DNA of 64,000 bases from Bugulina stolonifera (Eukaryota > Bryozoa > Gymnolaemata > Cheilostomatida > Bugulidae), in contig OW285192.1 of assembly GCA_935421135.1 (NCBI GenBank), forward strand, positions 16,097,001 through 16,161,000. Reading direction: 5' to 3'. The translations under genes and the position numbers were made by a program. The notes under the pieces were generated by a model. The model saw only the letters and a program-made list of their open reading frames with translations. It did not search any database and was not told the origin of the DNA. Shown here one piece after another: positions 1 to 11,100 of the stretch (within the stretch, counting starts at the first letter, position 1; each line of letters begins with the position of its first letter).

Positions 1-47
1 GGTATAACTGGAACTCGACTATTCTGAGTGGAGTCCAAGTTTTAACT
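1..47 (+). pseudogene. Exon 10 tail of an upstream SLC18B1-like copy (gene 0)
   Basis: The first 47 bases match the 3' end of exon 10 of genes A-D. They encode the YNWN..ILSGVQVLT segment before the last membrane helix and are followed by the same GTAAGT donor. The rest of the gene lies before the window. No exon 11 (VA..TILY...TRRP segment) follows where genes A-D have it, so this copy appears to have lost its last exon inside the window. I infer a broken gene; it could still be functional if it uses an unrecognised last exon. Confidence 0.75.
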
Positions 48-262
48 GTAAGTCTACTACAATCTATACAATCATATACATGTATTCTATTAGAGATGTT
101 TGGAAAGCTGGTATAACAAACAGACTATTAGCTCAACAGTTGTGGTATTTTAATGATACAGATGTGTTTGCAGTTTATACCCTCAGAGCTCTGGTGTGGG
201 TCTGAGTGAATCAACCTATCAAATCTCTCAGACTTTTGAATTTTTATTGAACCTTATAATAT

Positions 263-936
263 TGTAAGGGTTTCTGGTATTTCGTGCGGTCGTCCTTGGA
301 CGACTACCGACCCAAAACTGAAGTGCCTATGAGTGGTGCTAGGCCTTCTCATTACATAAAATATTGAGCGGTCTCAGTAGCCCAATAACTACCAGAGGCG
401 ACCCATCTGGTCCCGAGTCTGACCTTCAGACTATACGTTGAAAGAGAGCGATCCGACATAGTAGGCGGTTCGCTAAGTGAATGACCTAACAAAAGGAAGT
501 GAAAGTCTCTGTATTAAATATAGATGTGTCTTTATTGAAAGCCAAGTGAAGACTGAGACAATGAACAGTGAAACAATGCCCTTTATATAGTATAAGGACT
601 TCCGCCCGACGTAGTGTCGGGAAAAGACGACATAGGTCGTCTGGAAGTTGCGCAACAACATGGCCGCCGGAAGCCCGACGGCCGACCCAAAATGGGTCGG
701 GTTATACAAAAGTTGCTTATAATGATCCAATTCATGTACAAAATGAATATCAAGTAATTCTGAGAGGTCGGGCCTCTGTACATGGGTATAAAAGGCACTA
801 AAAGACTTAGTAATTATCATACATGTATATACAATGATATAGAAGTTAAGCAATGTAGAATGCAAGCAGGTATATACATGTAAGCACACATGATAATGAG
901 TGTCAGGTGTAAGAGACGACTGTGCGTACCATTACA
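263..936 (-). mobile_element. Solo LTR, family 1 (antisense)
   Basis: The 674-bp element begins TGTAAGGG and ends CCATTACA and is flanked on both sides by ATAT (259-262 and 937-940), a 4-bp target duplication. Read on the - strand it has a TATA-like TATATAAAGG region and a downstream AATAAAG signal, as expected of an LTR. The same family recurs at 55509-56171 in the opposite orientation. The matching intron in gene C (about 43.5 kb) is uninterrupted (CATATACTGTCTGTTG), giving an empty site. No internal coding region is present. Confidence 0.85.
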
Positions 937-1572
937 ATATACTCTCTGTTGATACCCATTGACCGAGACAGCAGTTTTAAATCACAAAAATCACATTCAA
1001 TTTAATATTTTTATATAATTTTACAATATTGATTCAAATGTAATGCTGTAATATTTGAGATGATTCTGCTATTCTCTACTTACAGTAACTTTCCTGTTTC
1101 ACCCTCAAATGAGCAGCCAATCAGATCAATCTGAAAATCTTTATTCTCCTACTTTCTCTCTCTATGTACACACCTCATAAGTTCACTTACGACTTCCCCA
1201 GTGTCCTGAGATCGGGTTTTATAAATGAGGTTTATGTTTCCTCCACTGTGTGTATTTACATTGGTAGTAGACTATCAAAAAACCTGTTTTTATGAAACTC
1301 TGTCGGTATTGATGAACTTTTATTCTGAAATTATATTATCAATACAGTAGGTAAGGTGGGAAAGTAAATCCAGATCCCATCAGCGTGCACATACCCATGT
1401 AGACCTATCAGTAAAATACATGGAGATTGGACATCACACTACATGAAACTCGGCAGCATAGGCTGATAAGTTTATTTTTGATTTTTGTTTTTGGGATTGT
1501 GCTATATTTACATTAACTCTAGTCTAGGCCTACACTGTAGTATTTAGCCCGGCTTCGTATTTCTGGTTGCAG

Positions 1573-1646
1573 ATAGTAAGAACTCCTCTATATAAAATCA
1601 GTATATTTGGAGCCACAGTGTCTGCCTTAGGTTCTGTTGGATTTGG
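1573..1646 (+). pseudogene. Orphan exon 2 of an SLC18B1-like copy
   Basis: This 74-bp segment has the exact length and phase of exon 2 in genes A-D (IVR.PLYKISIFGAT...ALGSVGFG). It has a GGTTGCAG acceptor and a GTAAGT donor. It lies downstream of an exon 10 tail with neither exon 11 nor exon 1 between, and no exon 3 follows. The flanking DNA on its left (about 1340-1572) resembles intron 1 of gene C. I read it as a recombination remnant of a collapsed array unit. Confidence 0.8.
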
Positions 1647-2158
1647 GTAAGTAGAATGTGTTGTACTGTAATCTAAAGCAGACGTTAGAAGTAAAGTGAA
1701 ACCTTGTGCTAAAAGATCCTGCTGAACATTGTGGTTACATTATAGTGGTTTTGTGGGATTACATTTTACTTCTATTACTCAACCTTTCTATAGCAAATTC
1801 TATGTACAAGGAACAGGGTAGTAGTGAATGGGTTTTATGAGAAAGGGTTGGAATGCTATAGGTAGCCTTCCTACCAAAGTCAAAAGTAAGCAATCAAATG
1901 TCGTCCAAGATGTCATTAGGAATTGTCACGCCATGCTAGATGAGGTGTAGTACTCTAGAGTACAATGTAGTTGTATAGTACGGGGATTTTTCACCTGCAA
2001 ATTATTAGTAGTTAGAACTCTGACTATAGGGCTTAACAGACTACCACTAACTGCTAAATGACTGAAAAAGACTACAGTATCATTTCTCACACACTTTTGT
2101 GCATTTTTTACTAATTGGACTAGTGGTGCTTTTGGATGCGCTTTTATTTTTTCTTCAT
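1647..2158. other. Mosaic: intron-2-like DNA joined to 3'-flank-like DNA
   Basis: From 1647 to about 1990 the sequence tracks intron 2 of genes C and D. From about 2005 to 2158 it instead tracks the downstream flank of gene A (about 14087-14215). Exons 3-11 are therefore missing between these points. The junction marks a deletion or unequal-crossover breakpoint. No gene is present. Confidence 0.6.
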
Positions 2159-2900
2159 ATTCGTTTTGTAAACATGAATGTACATAATTATATAGAATAG
2201 GATTAAAATTGCAGCAATGGGAAAAAGTGCTCAATGAAATGGAATCCAGAGCAATTTATGTAAATTTCAATTTATTGCTATTAGTTTCATGTACAATGCA
2301 CAATATATTATATATATGTGTATACTGTACTTGTACATGTATAAGAATGTAAAAATGTTGTGCTATAGAGTTAGTTCAGAATTAACTCTTGGGCTATCAA
2401 CGACCATCTGCCATTAGATTTGCCTTAAGGTGCGCTTGCACTGCAGGTTGCATGCAACTCTGACTGCAACTAAGTTGCAACTAGTTGCACGAAAACTTGC
2501 AATTGGAGTTGCATTACCAACTCGGACTTCGACACATGCTTTTACACTGCTGCAACTCATTGGAAACTATTGGAGGATGACAAATTTGATAGCCAATAGA
2601 AATACGAGTATGTCTACATGCGCAGTATTACTGCGATACCATATCCTGTTAAACACACCCTTCACTCGCGCTTTTGTTGTTTCATTGGCTGTAGCTTTTG
2701 GCCACGCCCTCCGACCTGTCACTTCAACCCAGCACTGCTGCATCGCTGCAACTCATAATCCGCTCCCGTTGCAACTGCAGAGTCCGACAACGATTCATGT
2801 TCACACTACTCAGTATTCGGCATTGCAACCTCAGAAAAAATTGTAGGAAAAGATTCAGCAGTATACACGGACCTTTAGGACTATTGCTACCTTTGACTGG
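2159..2900. mobile_element. Unclassified insertion rich in GTTGCA motifs
   Basis: Compared with the sister flank at about 14215-14240, roughly 740 bp are inserted here. The inner part (2430-2840) is built of many direct and inverted GTTGCA/TGCAAC words. The open frames across it look like by-products. I could not define clean ends or a target duplication, so the class is unknown. Confidence 0.35.
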
Positions 2901-3945
2901 AGGTAAGTTGGACAGTAGGAGACTGTTCATAAAACTGGCTAGCTGACCATACCTATCAGGGTGTGGTGTGAACAATAGCCTGGATAACTGTCTTATTGGA
3001 TGGATGCAGCATAGCTGTAAGTGTTGATTTTGTAGGAGTATTAGTGGCCATAGCTGCCAATTACACTGTGCTGCCAATTACACTGTGCTGCAAATTACAC
3101 TGTGCTGCAAATTTCTGGTTCTAAACTTTCTTGGTAGCCCACTCAAAACATTCGATGATTTCGGACAACCATTTAATTGCATGTTTCATGTGTTTCATTG
3201 TATAGTTATTTGTAAAAATAATAGCATTTTAAAACTAATTGTAATTAAAATTACAATTGCGTGTGCAAAGCCTTCTGAGAGTGAGGTATTGTATAAATTT
3301 TGCAACTGTGCATAATTTTACACCTAAATCACAAATCTTTGCCTGCCTTGTTTTTACAACAAAATTTTTTGTGAATTGGAGACTGCTTAAAATCTCAGTT
3401 GAAAACAGAAACTCCCAAAAACCGTCGAGCCCCAAACCCAAATCTCAAACGGAAATTTTAGAAAACTCTTTTCACCATTACTTCTATTAGTTCAGTTCAG
3501 CTTCCCAGCTGTTCGCAGCACTGAAATCTCTCAGCCTAGGTTCTAAATATATAAAATCAACTGCAGGCCATTGTATACACAAGTAGTTAGCTTTGCTAGT
3601 CAGTCACACCTCTTATTCAGTGCATGTAAGAAGAGAGAAATGGTAGACCCTTCCCATCTTAATAACAAGTTTACAAAATCTTTACAATATTATAAATTAT
3701 AAACCTATTGTGTTAGTGCAGTTCTAACTATAGGACTTTGTTTGGTTGAACTATTTTATCTAGGCCCTAGCCTAGAGTAACTTCTGCCTAAGGTATGGGC
3801 CTAGGAAGGGGTTGTTTCCTTTCACCTAGTCTAGTAGATGAAAATGGTAGACCCCTCTCATCATAATAACAAGTTCACAAAACCTTTACAATGTTATAGA
3901 TTAGCAAACAACATTGTAATATATAAGTTGTTAGTCCAGTTTTAA
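2901..3945. other. Intergenic flank, duplicated upstream of A and of B
   Basis: No gene seen. The segment is colinear with 14240-14940, upstream of gene B. It contains a 17-bp tandem repeat (GCTGCCAATTACACTGT type, three copies at 3052-3102), also three copies in the sister flank (about 14376-14430). Confidence 0.55.
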
Positions 3946-4643
3946 CCTTTTAGATCCCTACATGGCACACATATGTGCCATTGTTACACCATAGATAAGT
4001 CCCATTGTGGCACACATGTGTGCCATAATTTCATCACAACTTTTGAAGAGCTTAGATTGTGCTATGATGGTGATTGACCATTCAAATGGAAGCTCATTAT
4101 GTTAGCTATCCAATGAGCCTACAATGTCAAGGCCATAGTTTGAATAATTGCCAGGTGATACGTGCAAAGATAGTAAAACTGTGTTTGGCATGTGCATGCA
4201 CGCAACAATTGGAAACAACAATCGATCAACTTGCACAGTGTGCAACAGTGACTTTCAGTGGCACAAAATGTCTTCTACATTGATTCATTTCAGTCAAATA
4301 AAGAATTTCTTGGGGAATACATTGGTGCTAAATTTTTTCTGTTTGTATGCACACAAATGTAGGTAATAGTAGTTTTGTACACACATCTCTAGTAACGAAA
4401 AGGCGGTAATACTAGCTTTTCTCACATCTTTTAGAATATTTTTCATCATTGTCAAACTCACCTGTAAGTAAAAACTGTGGATTTATATCTATCTTATACA
4501 GAATTTTGTCAGGAATGCAATGCATTTTGAATCTTGAAACTGGCATAAATAGAAATAAAAATACAGGCAATTTTATAGACACACCTCAGCTCACAAAAAT
4601 AAGGCCTGGGATTTTGCCCCAAAATTAGGCGGGACTTGAAAGG
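3946..4643. mobile_element. piggyBac-like MITE with TTAA target duplication
   Basis: The 698-bp element starts CCTTTTAGATCCC and ends GGGACTTGAAAGG (imperfect terminal inverted repeats). TTAA lies on both sides (3942-3945, 4644-4647). The upstream flank of gene B near 14940 is uninterrupted, so this is a true insertion. Inside are two short palindromes, TGGCACACATATGTGCCA (3967-3984) and a similar one about 50 bp later. It has no transposase frame. TTAA duplications are typical of the piggyBac superfamily. Confidence 0.75.
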
Positions 4644-4647
4644 TTAA

Positions 4648-5169
4648 CTGTTGGACTTCGTGGCATACCTTTGGCTGCACTATTTATCCAGGGACAACTT
4701 GTGCAAGAGGTATGGACCTGGGGAGGGAGTTGTTTCCTTTCCTCTAGTCTAGCAGATGAAAATTTGACATAATATACTACAACTGTTCCCAGAGTTGAAG
4801 TTCTAAGCAATTGCATCTAAATTACCACTGAAACTTTTATAAATTACCAAACTAATAGCTTATTCTTTTATTTGCATTGACTTCTGTAGTTTGTTTCAGA
4901 GGGAGGGATTAATAGGGATACAGGCTAAGATGATTCATAGTCATGGCACTATGTCAATTAACTAAAATGATTTATGAGGGATTATAATGGCTTTTAGCTT
5001 CTGCATCTACTTCAACATCCCACGCACTACCGTAAAACTAGTACTGTCTATTGAACCTTCTACTGGCTCATTAAATGTGTAATGTGGTACAACTACATGT
5101 AACTGTTGGTTACAGTCAGAAAGAACTGCGTGGAGGCTTTAAGTAATAAAGTGAGAAGTCAAGACTAGC
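4648..5169 (+). promoter_or_regulatory. 5' flank and 5' UTR of gene A
   Basis: The last 150 bp before the ATG are strongly conserved upstream of genes A, B, C and D: the CTGGCTCATTAAAT block, GTCAGAAAGAACTG and a purine-rich AAAGTGAGAAGTC leader. This presumably holds the core promoter and 5' UTR. No clear TATA box is visible, so the transcription start is not defined. Confidence 0.45.
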
Positions 5170-8100
5170 ATGGAGAAAAGTGGAGAAACAGAAGAGGAAG
5201 AACATCTGCTCTCAGACCAGGAGATTGATGAATATGAACATACGTCTATTGGGAAGGATGAGTATGGAGACAAACAGCATAATAAAGGGAAGCATGAAGT
5301 AACTCTTTTACTGCTGCTAATCCTCCTGGTTACCATATGTTCAGAATCAATTCTAATAGCATTCTTCCCCACGGCAGCAGCAACTAAGGGATTGACCGAG
5401 ATACAGGTTGGGCTGGTTTATGGATCTTATGAACTGACCAGATTCCTGACGGCTCCATTGATAGGATTTTTGGCAAGTATCATATTAGATTTAAGCAGGT
5501 TTTAATCCAATGCTTTTTAGTTGGCACTCAAATAAGAAGCTTGATGTACTATAATAGTTAATTTATCATTAGCAGACAATAATATACTTATAGACCAGCT
5601 GAATTCTTTATACACTGTATAGTCATAGGTGTAATGTCTGTACTCACAAGTTTAATATATCCTTTTCCTGTACTGCTAGTCTGTCTCCTTAACCTCTCTC
5701 ATTCACTCTCAGCCATAAAGTCCCCTTCTCCTTTGGTCTCCAGCTATCTCTCAGCTATCTCCAAGCTATCCCTACAATCTTACCTATCCCCTTAGCCTTA
5801 GCCCTCTTACCTAGCTCCCAATACAATAGGGTGGCAACATGACCGGTATATACAAAAGGTTGGCCTATATATTAGGTGTTGTATGTACACTGAAAAATTG
5901 ATTTCAGATGGCATCAGCAGACTGAATGTAGATCAGACATTGCACTACATGAAGCTTTGTATAAACCTCGAAGGGCAATATCCCGCTTTATCTTTAGTAA
6001 GCTCATACTGTGCTTAGTCGATATCATACACATGATTACTAAATCTACCAAGATAGCCTTAGGTGCTCTGGCCAAGTCTCTGCAGACTGCACTAGCTCTG
6101 GCTGTTGGTTAGTGGTTGATTCAAGTCTGTATAGGTGTACTGTAGTATTTAACCCACCAACATCTATTTCTGGTTGCAGATAGTAAGAATTCCTCCATAT
6201 AAAATCAGTATATTTGGAGCCACGATGTCTGCCTTAGGATCTGTTGCTTTTGGGTAAGTAGAATGTGTTGTTATAAAACCCAAAGCAGATGTTACTTTGG
6301 GATATTAGGTATTGCTTAACGTCGTGAGAACAACATAGCAGTTGTTGTACAAGATTACTCTGCACTATCATTGGTCTGCCTTTCTACAGGAATTCTACAT
6401 GTAAAAAATATATAAGAGAACGAATAGGAAGGATATAGCTAGCCCTTCCACGAATGGAAAAGACAATCCATCCAATGAGGTTGATGAGTAGTCACGCAGA
6501 AATGTCACACCATGCTTGATTAGTGTAAGGCCTCTTTATCACATTGTTGTTGGTCGCTACCCACAATGCATGTGTTGCAACCAAACAAAGGTGTTACTTT
6601 TGCTTGGTTGCAATGAAAAAAAAAGGAAGAACTATCCAAAGGCCCTAAGCAGTTCACAGAAAGCAGTCAGCCCAACTCACACTTCCTCAGACAGGAGGTG
6701 CGCTGCCCCACGCCTAAAGCTGCAACGATATGGTCGATACACGAATGATATCGATACAGTTAAGACGATCCGATACACTGAAACATGAACTAGCAATTTC
6801 GATACACTCTTATTTGATTTTTAGAAATAGTACATTCAAACAAAAATATATTCATTTATTTTATATAATATTATTTCTATAATTTTGCAACATGTCAAAT
6901 TTGGTTTTGCATTTATGTTACCCACACTCGGTCTCTCATTTCCGGTAAGAAAAATGGCTGGAAGGTCGGTTGTTTGGCAGTATTTCACCAAATTAGAGAC
7001 TAAAGAGGGGCATTCCATTTGCAATGACTGCTCACTGGAGATTAAGAATACAGATGGAAATACAACAAGCATGGCAAAGTACCTAAAGAGGCGTCATGGC
7101 ATTGAAATTACTAAACCTGCAATAAAAGCCACTACTAGTACAACGACTACTACTAGTGCCAAAGCCAGTGGTAGGCTTTAACAAACATGAGTCAAAGTTG
7201 GTTTAAATAATGTGCAAGCTCTAGTTGTCTTCTCTTCCAAACACAACATACATGTATATACAACAAATACATACAGCATGTGCTATGAGCGCACACACAT
7301 GAGCGACTTAGTACTTATGTTGTTTACCTTTTAGTATCGGCTGTATCGAATCGAAAATATCGAATTTTTTGAGAAATAGTATCGTTTCATATCGTTTTAG
7401 AAGTTATGTATCGTTGCAGCCTTACTCACACCTGACCTGAATTCAGCTGAAACTGACTGGCCTTTGAGCTCACGAGCCAGCCTATTAATGTGTGTATGTG
7501 TAGTGAAATATGAGAGGTTATTGCAGAACTTGTTGTTGTATATATTTTTTCTCTTGTAGATGCCTGTATTATATAAGTAACAGCACACTTTACTTCACTT
7601 TGTGTCTGATACTGAGAATGACTTCAGGAATTGGCTGTACAGCATCTACTGTTTCACTAACTTGTATATTACTGAATACATCACCATATAAAACAGCCAC
7701 TGTAGTTGTAAGTTGATCATTTTTATACCACATTTAATTCACCTAGGCTTTCTGTAGCTACCACAACATATCTTCTGCATATTTTCTATCTACAGTACAA
7801 CCCAGCATGACCTGTGCCCTCATTTCTAGTTCATTCTCAGAGTGTGTACATGTAGCTCTTTGAATGGTTTCCACTATTTCATGTCTCAGTTGTTCTTGAG
7901 ATTACAACAAAGTCACATCTATTGTACTTATACAACATCGGAGTTATTCTAACTGGTATACCTTTAGCTTGGTTTTCCAATAGGAACTGACAGCCAGAGT
8001 GCTAGAATAGGATAGGACTCTTGTTGTTTTAACTGGGTGAAAAACTCGAACCTATGAGCTAGTATCATAAGTAAAGGTTGAAAGTGTGCTGTTCTTATAT

Positions 8101-11100
8101 TTCAGGGTTTGGTGGATATTGCAATCAGCCTGGGCTTTATACTTGGGAGACCCATTGGAGCTGGATTTTTCCTGGTAAAGATTAGCGACACTATTTCTCA
8201 AAAGACTGTCCAACTTTTATTCATATAAAATGTGTTACATGTAACTATCTTACGCTATTTGCTAGTCATGTGCTGCTAGGTGAAGATATTTGTATCTGGA
8301 GAATGACATTACCGTTTTAGGATAATGTGAAATGTGTGATAGTCAAATATTGTAGTGCCAGTGTTAACTGTTAATGCATGACCAAAACATAGCTCTTATA
8401 TACAGTGCATGTCATGCACTGTATATAAGAGCCATGTACTGTCGTACTGTCGTACTGTCGCTTGCAACAAGACATGGTTAAACTAGTGTGCAAAGTGGTA
8501 CCACATTTATTGCACTTCTATGTTTATATAGCACATGTGTTTTGAATATTTACATGTAGGACCTATTTATCTATTTTGTTATTGAGACAAATATTATTAC
8601 TTAGAGTGTTGAATACTTTCAGCTTGGAGGGTTCACATGTCCATTTATGGTGAATGGTGGACTACTGATTATACTAAACATCATACAGATGTTTGCTGTA
8701 CCCAAAGAAGGTAAGCAATGTAAACAAATTACTAAGTATCTGTGAAACTATGCCCAATGAAACTTATAAGGTGTTAGAACCTTTCCAAACTATCTACAAG
8801 AAAAACTTTTTATACCAATAGCATCCTTTCAGGCAAAGTTTAAACTAGACAACCTCAGCTTTCAAAAGTCGACCATTTTACAATAATTTCCTCTTTATGA
8901 GAAAACTTTTAGGTGCAGTCCAACTTGCTTAAAAATTCTCAGATCGACTTTCGGCGCTAGACTCGTATCTTTGCATGGAGTCATTGGAGTTTCTCAACTC
9001 TTCTCTCTCTCAATCAACCATTTTTTCAGCGTTTTTGAGATGAAATGGCAGGCAATGCCACATTATTTATATTTATGACTATTTCACAACAGTCAAAAAT
9101 TGCGAAAGTGATTATATCTTTTTTCTTGGGGGTATAGAGGAAGAATGACCACTGTGGTGGTCTAGTTGTGGGCTAGCTAAGAACATGTAGACTAGGAAAA
9201 TGCTTCAAAACAAGCTACAGCCTACCTTATTGTTTCCTTGTCTTCACAGATCAAGAAAACATAACTCCAAGACTAATAAAAAAATACAGTTTTGGAACAA
9301 AATGATGGCATGTTTATGGTTGAACCCATAAGAAGTCATGCTTCCATGCATGACTTCATTTCCTCTCCCTTTCCAATTTTTTAGAGTATCCAGACAAAGA
9401 AAAAAATGAAGACAAGGTAAAACTGGTCAGGATTCCAGGAGTGTTAGTTGTGTTTAGTTTTACCACTGTCTTTCACCTGACACAGGCAGCTCGCAACTAC
9501 TACTTCAGCCTCTATCTGTATACCAAGGTAGGTCCTCTTAGCTTATATACATATTTATGACAGTGCTGGTCATTGGATTTGTACACAAGTGTATGGGTGT
9601 TCTCTATCCTATGAGCTCTTGTCGATCATTGGTCTCTTAGCCTAATCAAACTCTCTCTGTCAACGGCAGTGCTTTGCTACTTGTACTTATTAATAAATGC
9701 TGTGCTACCAGATTTGATTTTTTAATGCCATTTAAACCTTTCCAACTCGATTCTCTCATTCTCTTGCTAAGATGTGTCACCAATCTAATGTCTTTAATAT
9801 GCTGCAATCTTGGAACAAAAATGAGTAAAATAAAAGTTTTGCTTCAGTCCCTAATAATTAGGAGCAGAGAGAAGTTTTGTACCTTTCAACCTCTATTTGG
9901 GATATGGATACAACTCGGCCTTTTGCTCACATCTCTGCTGCTGAGTGTGGCTCTTAAAGACACAGTCTGCGTGCAGTCATGAGATCATGAGGACTATTTA
10001 GTCATTTTAAAACAAAGCCATGATTGTTACCAGCCTCTGTCCTCTAAGCCTTATCTGGGATTAAATGGTTAGCACTGTTATAATGCATAAGCAATGATAT
10101 TATTTTTAGTTCCACATGCCACCTACTGAAATAGCTCTGTGGTATGTTCCAGCTCCATTGCTCTATTTGATTGGATGTCCGCTGATATCTGCATTAGCCA
10201 ACCGGGTAGGTGTTCTGAACAAGAGTAAGTTTCTGAGCTAGCTGCAGGTGACATTTCAGACCTAAACTTCCCAACACTATTCAAGAAATTGACAGCCCGC
10301 AACTGGTACAACAGTGGTTTAATTTGTGCTCTCAAATTTCAGACCTTCAACTAGAGCGCTCTAATAATTATTGCTAAGCAAATGAGATACAATTCCTTAC
10401 TTTAAACTATCCCTGCCACGGATAAAGGTAAATACAATTTATAAAGTAATTTGATATGAACCTTTCAAATTTGTCGCTAAAAATAAAAAATACAACCGAC
10501 AATCACGTTTTTGGAGCAGTTTTATTTTGGAAAATATACACTGTGACTTCACAGTGATATTCTGCAGTAGATGGCAATTAGAAACCTCCTTTCACATGTC
10601 TAATAACAACGCTCGCTTAGCCGAAGCAAAATTGTGTGCAGTGATTGGATAATAAAACCTATTGTTTATCTTATCGTAAAACAGTAATTATTAATTTTTA
10701 TATTCTATTTATGCACAAGTTTACACTAATAATTGAAAATGTGAAGAGAGGTTTCTAATTGCCATCTCCTGCAGAATAATCCACTTCTGGTTGGACAGTG
10801 GATGTTTTTAAAAACTGCTCTAAAAACATGTTTGCATGTTGTATTTTTTATTTTTAGTGAAAAGTTTGAAATGTTCATCTAAAATTACCTTATGAATTGT
10901 ATTTAGCTGTATTCGAGGCATGAACAGTTTAAATACTGTGTAAATATTATGGTAGTTTTGAAGTGGGTAGCTATTCAGATTCAGTGTACTGAAATATTAA
11001 TCAAGTCCTAGTGCCTTAGTGTATTTCTAACTCAGAGAGAATCCCTAACCTTGTCATTAATACAATTGGCCTACCGGTTTGACTGCTATCTATCATGTAT

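Noticed and set aside
473..889. 138-codon - strand frame, and its partner at 55613-56008
   Set aside because: Both lie in family 1 solo LTRs and are in LTR regions that contain promoter and poly(A) signals; not conserved as protein between the copies (shifts and ends differ).
2430..2846. 138-codon + frame in the GTTGCA-rich insertion
   Set aside because: No domain, no conserved counterpart, lies inside a probable mobile element.
4148..4366. Cys-containing 72-codon frame (possible piggyBac zinc region)
   Set aside because: Inside the TTAA MITE, but the Cys/His spacing fits no finger I know and no transposase core is present.
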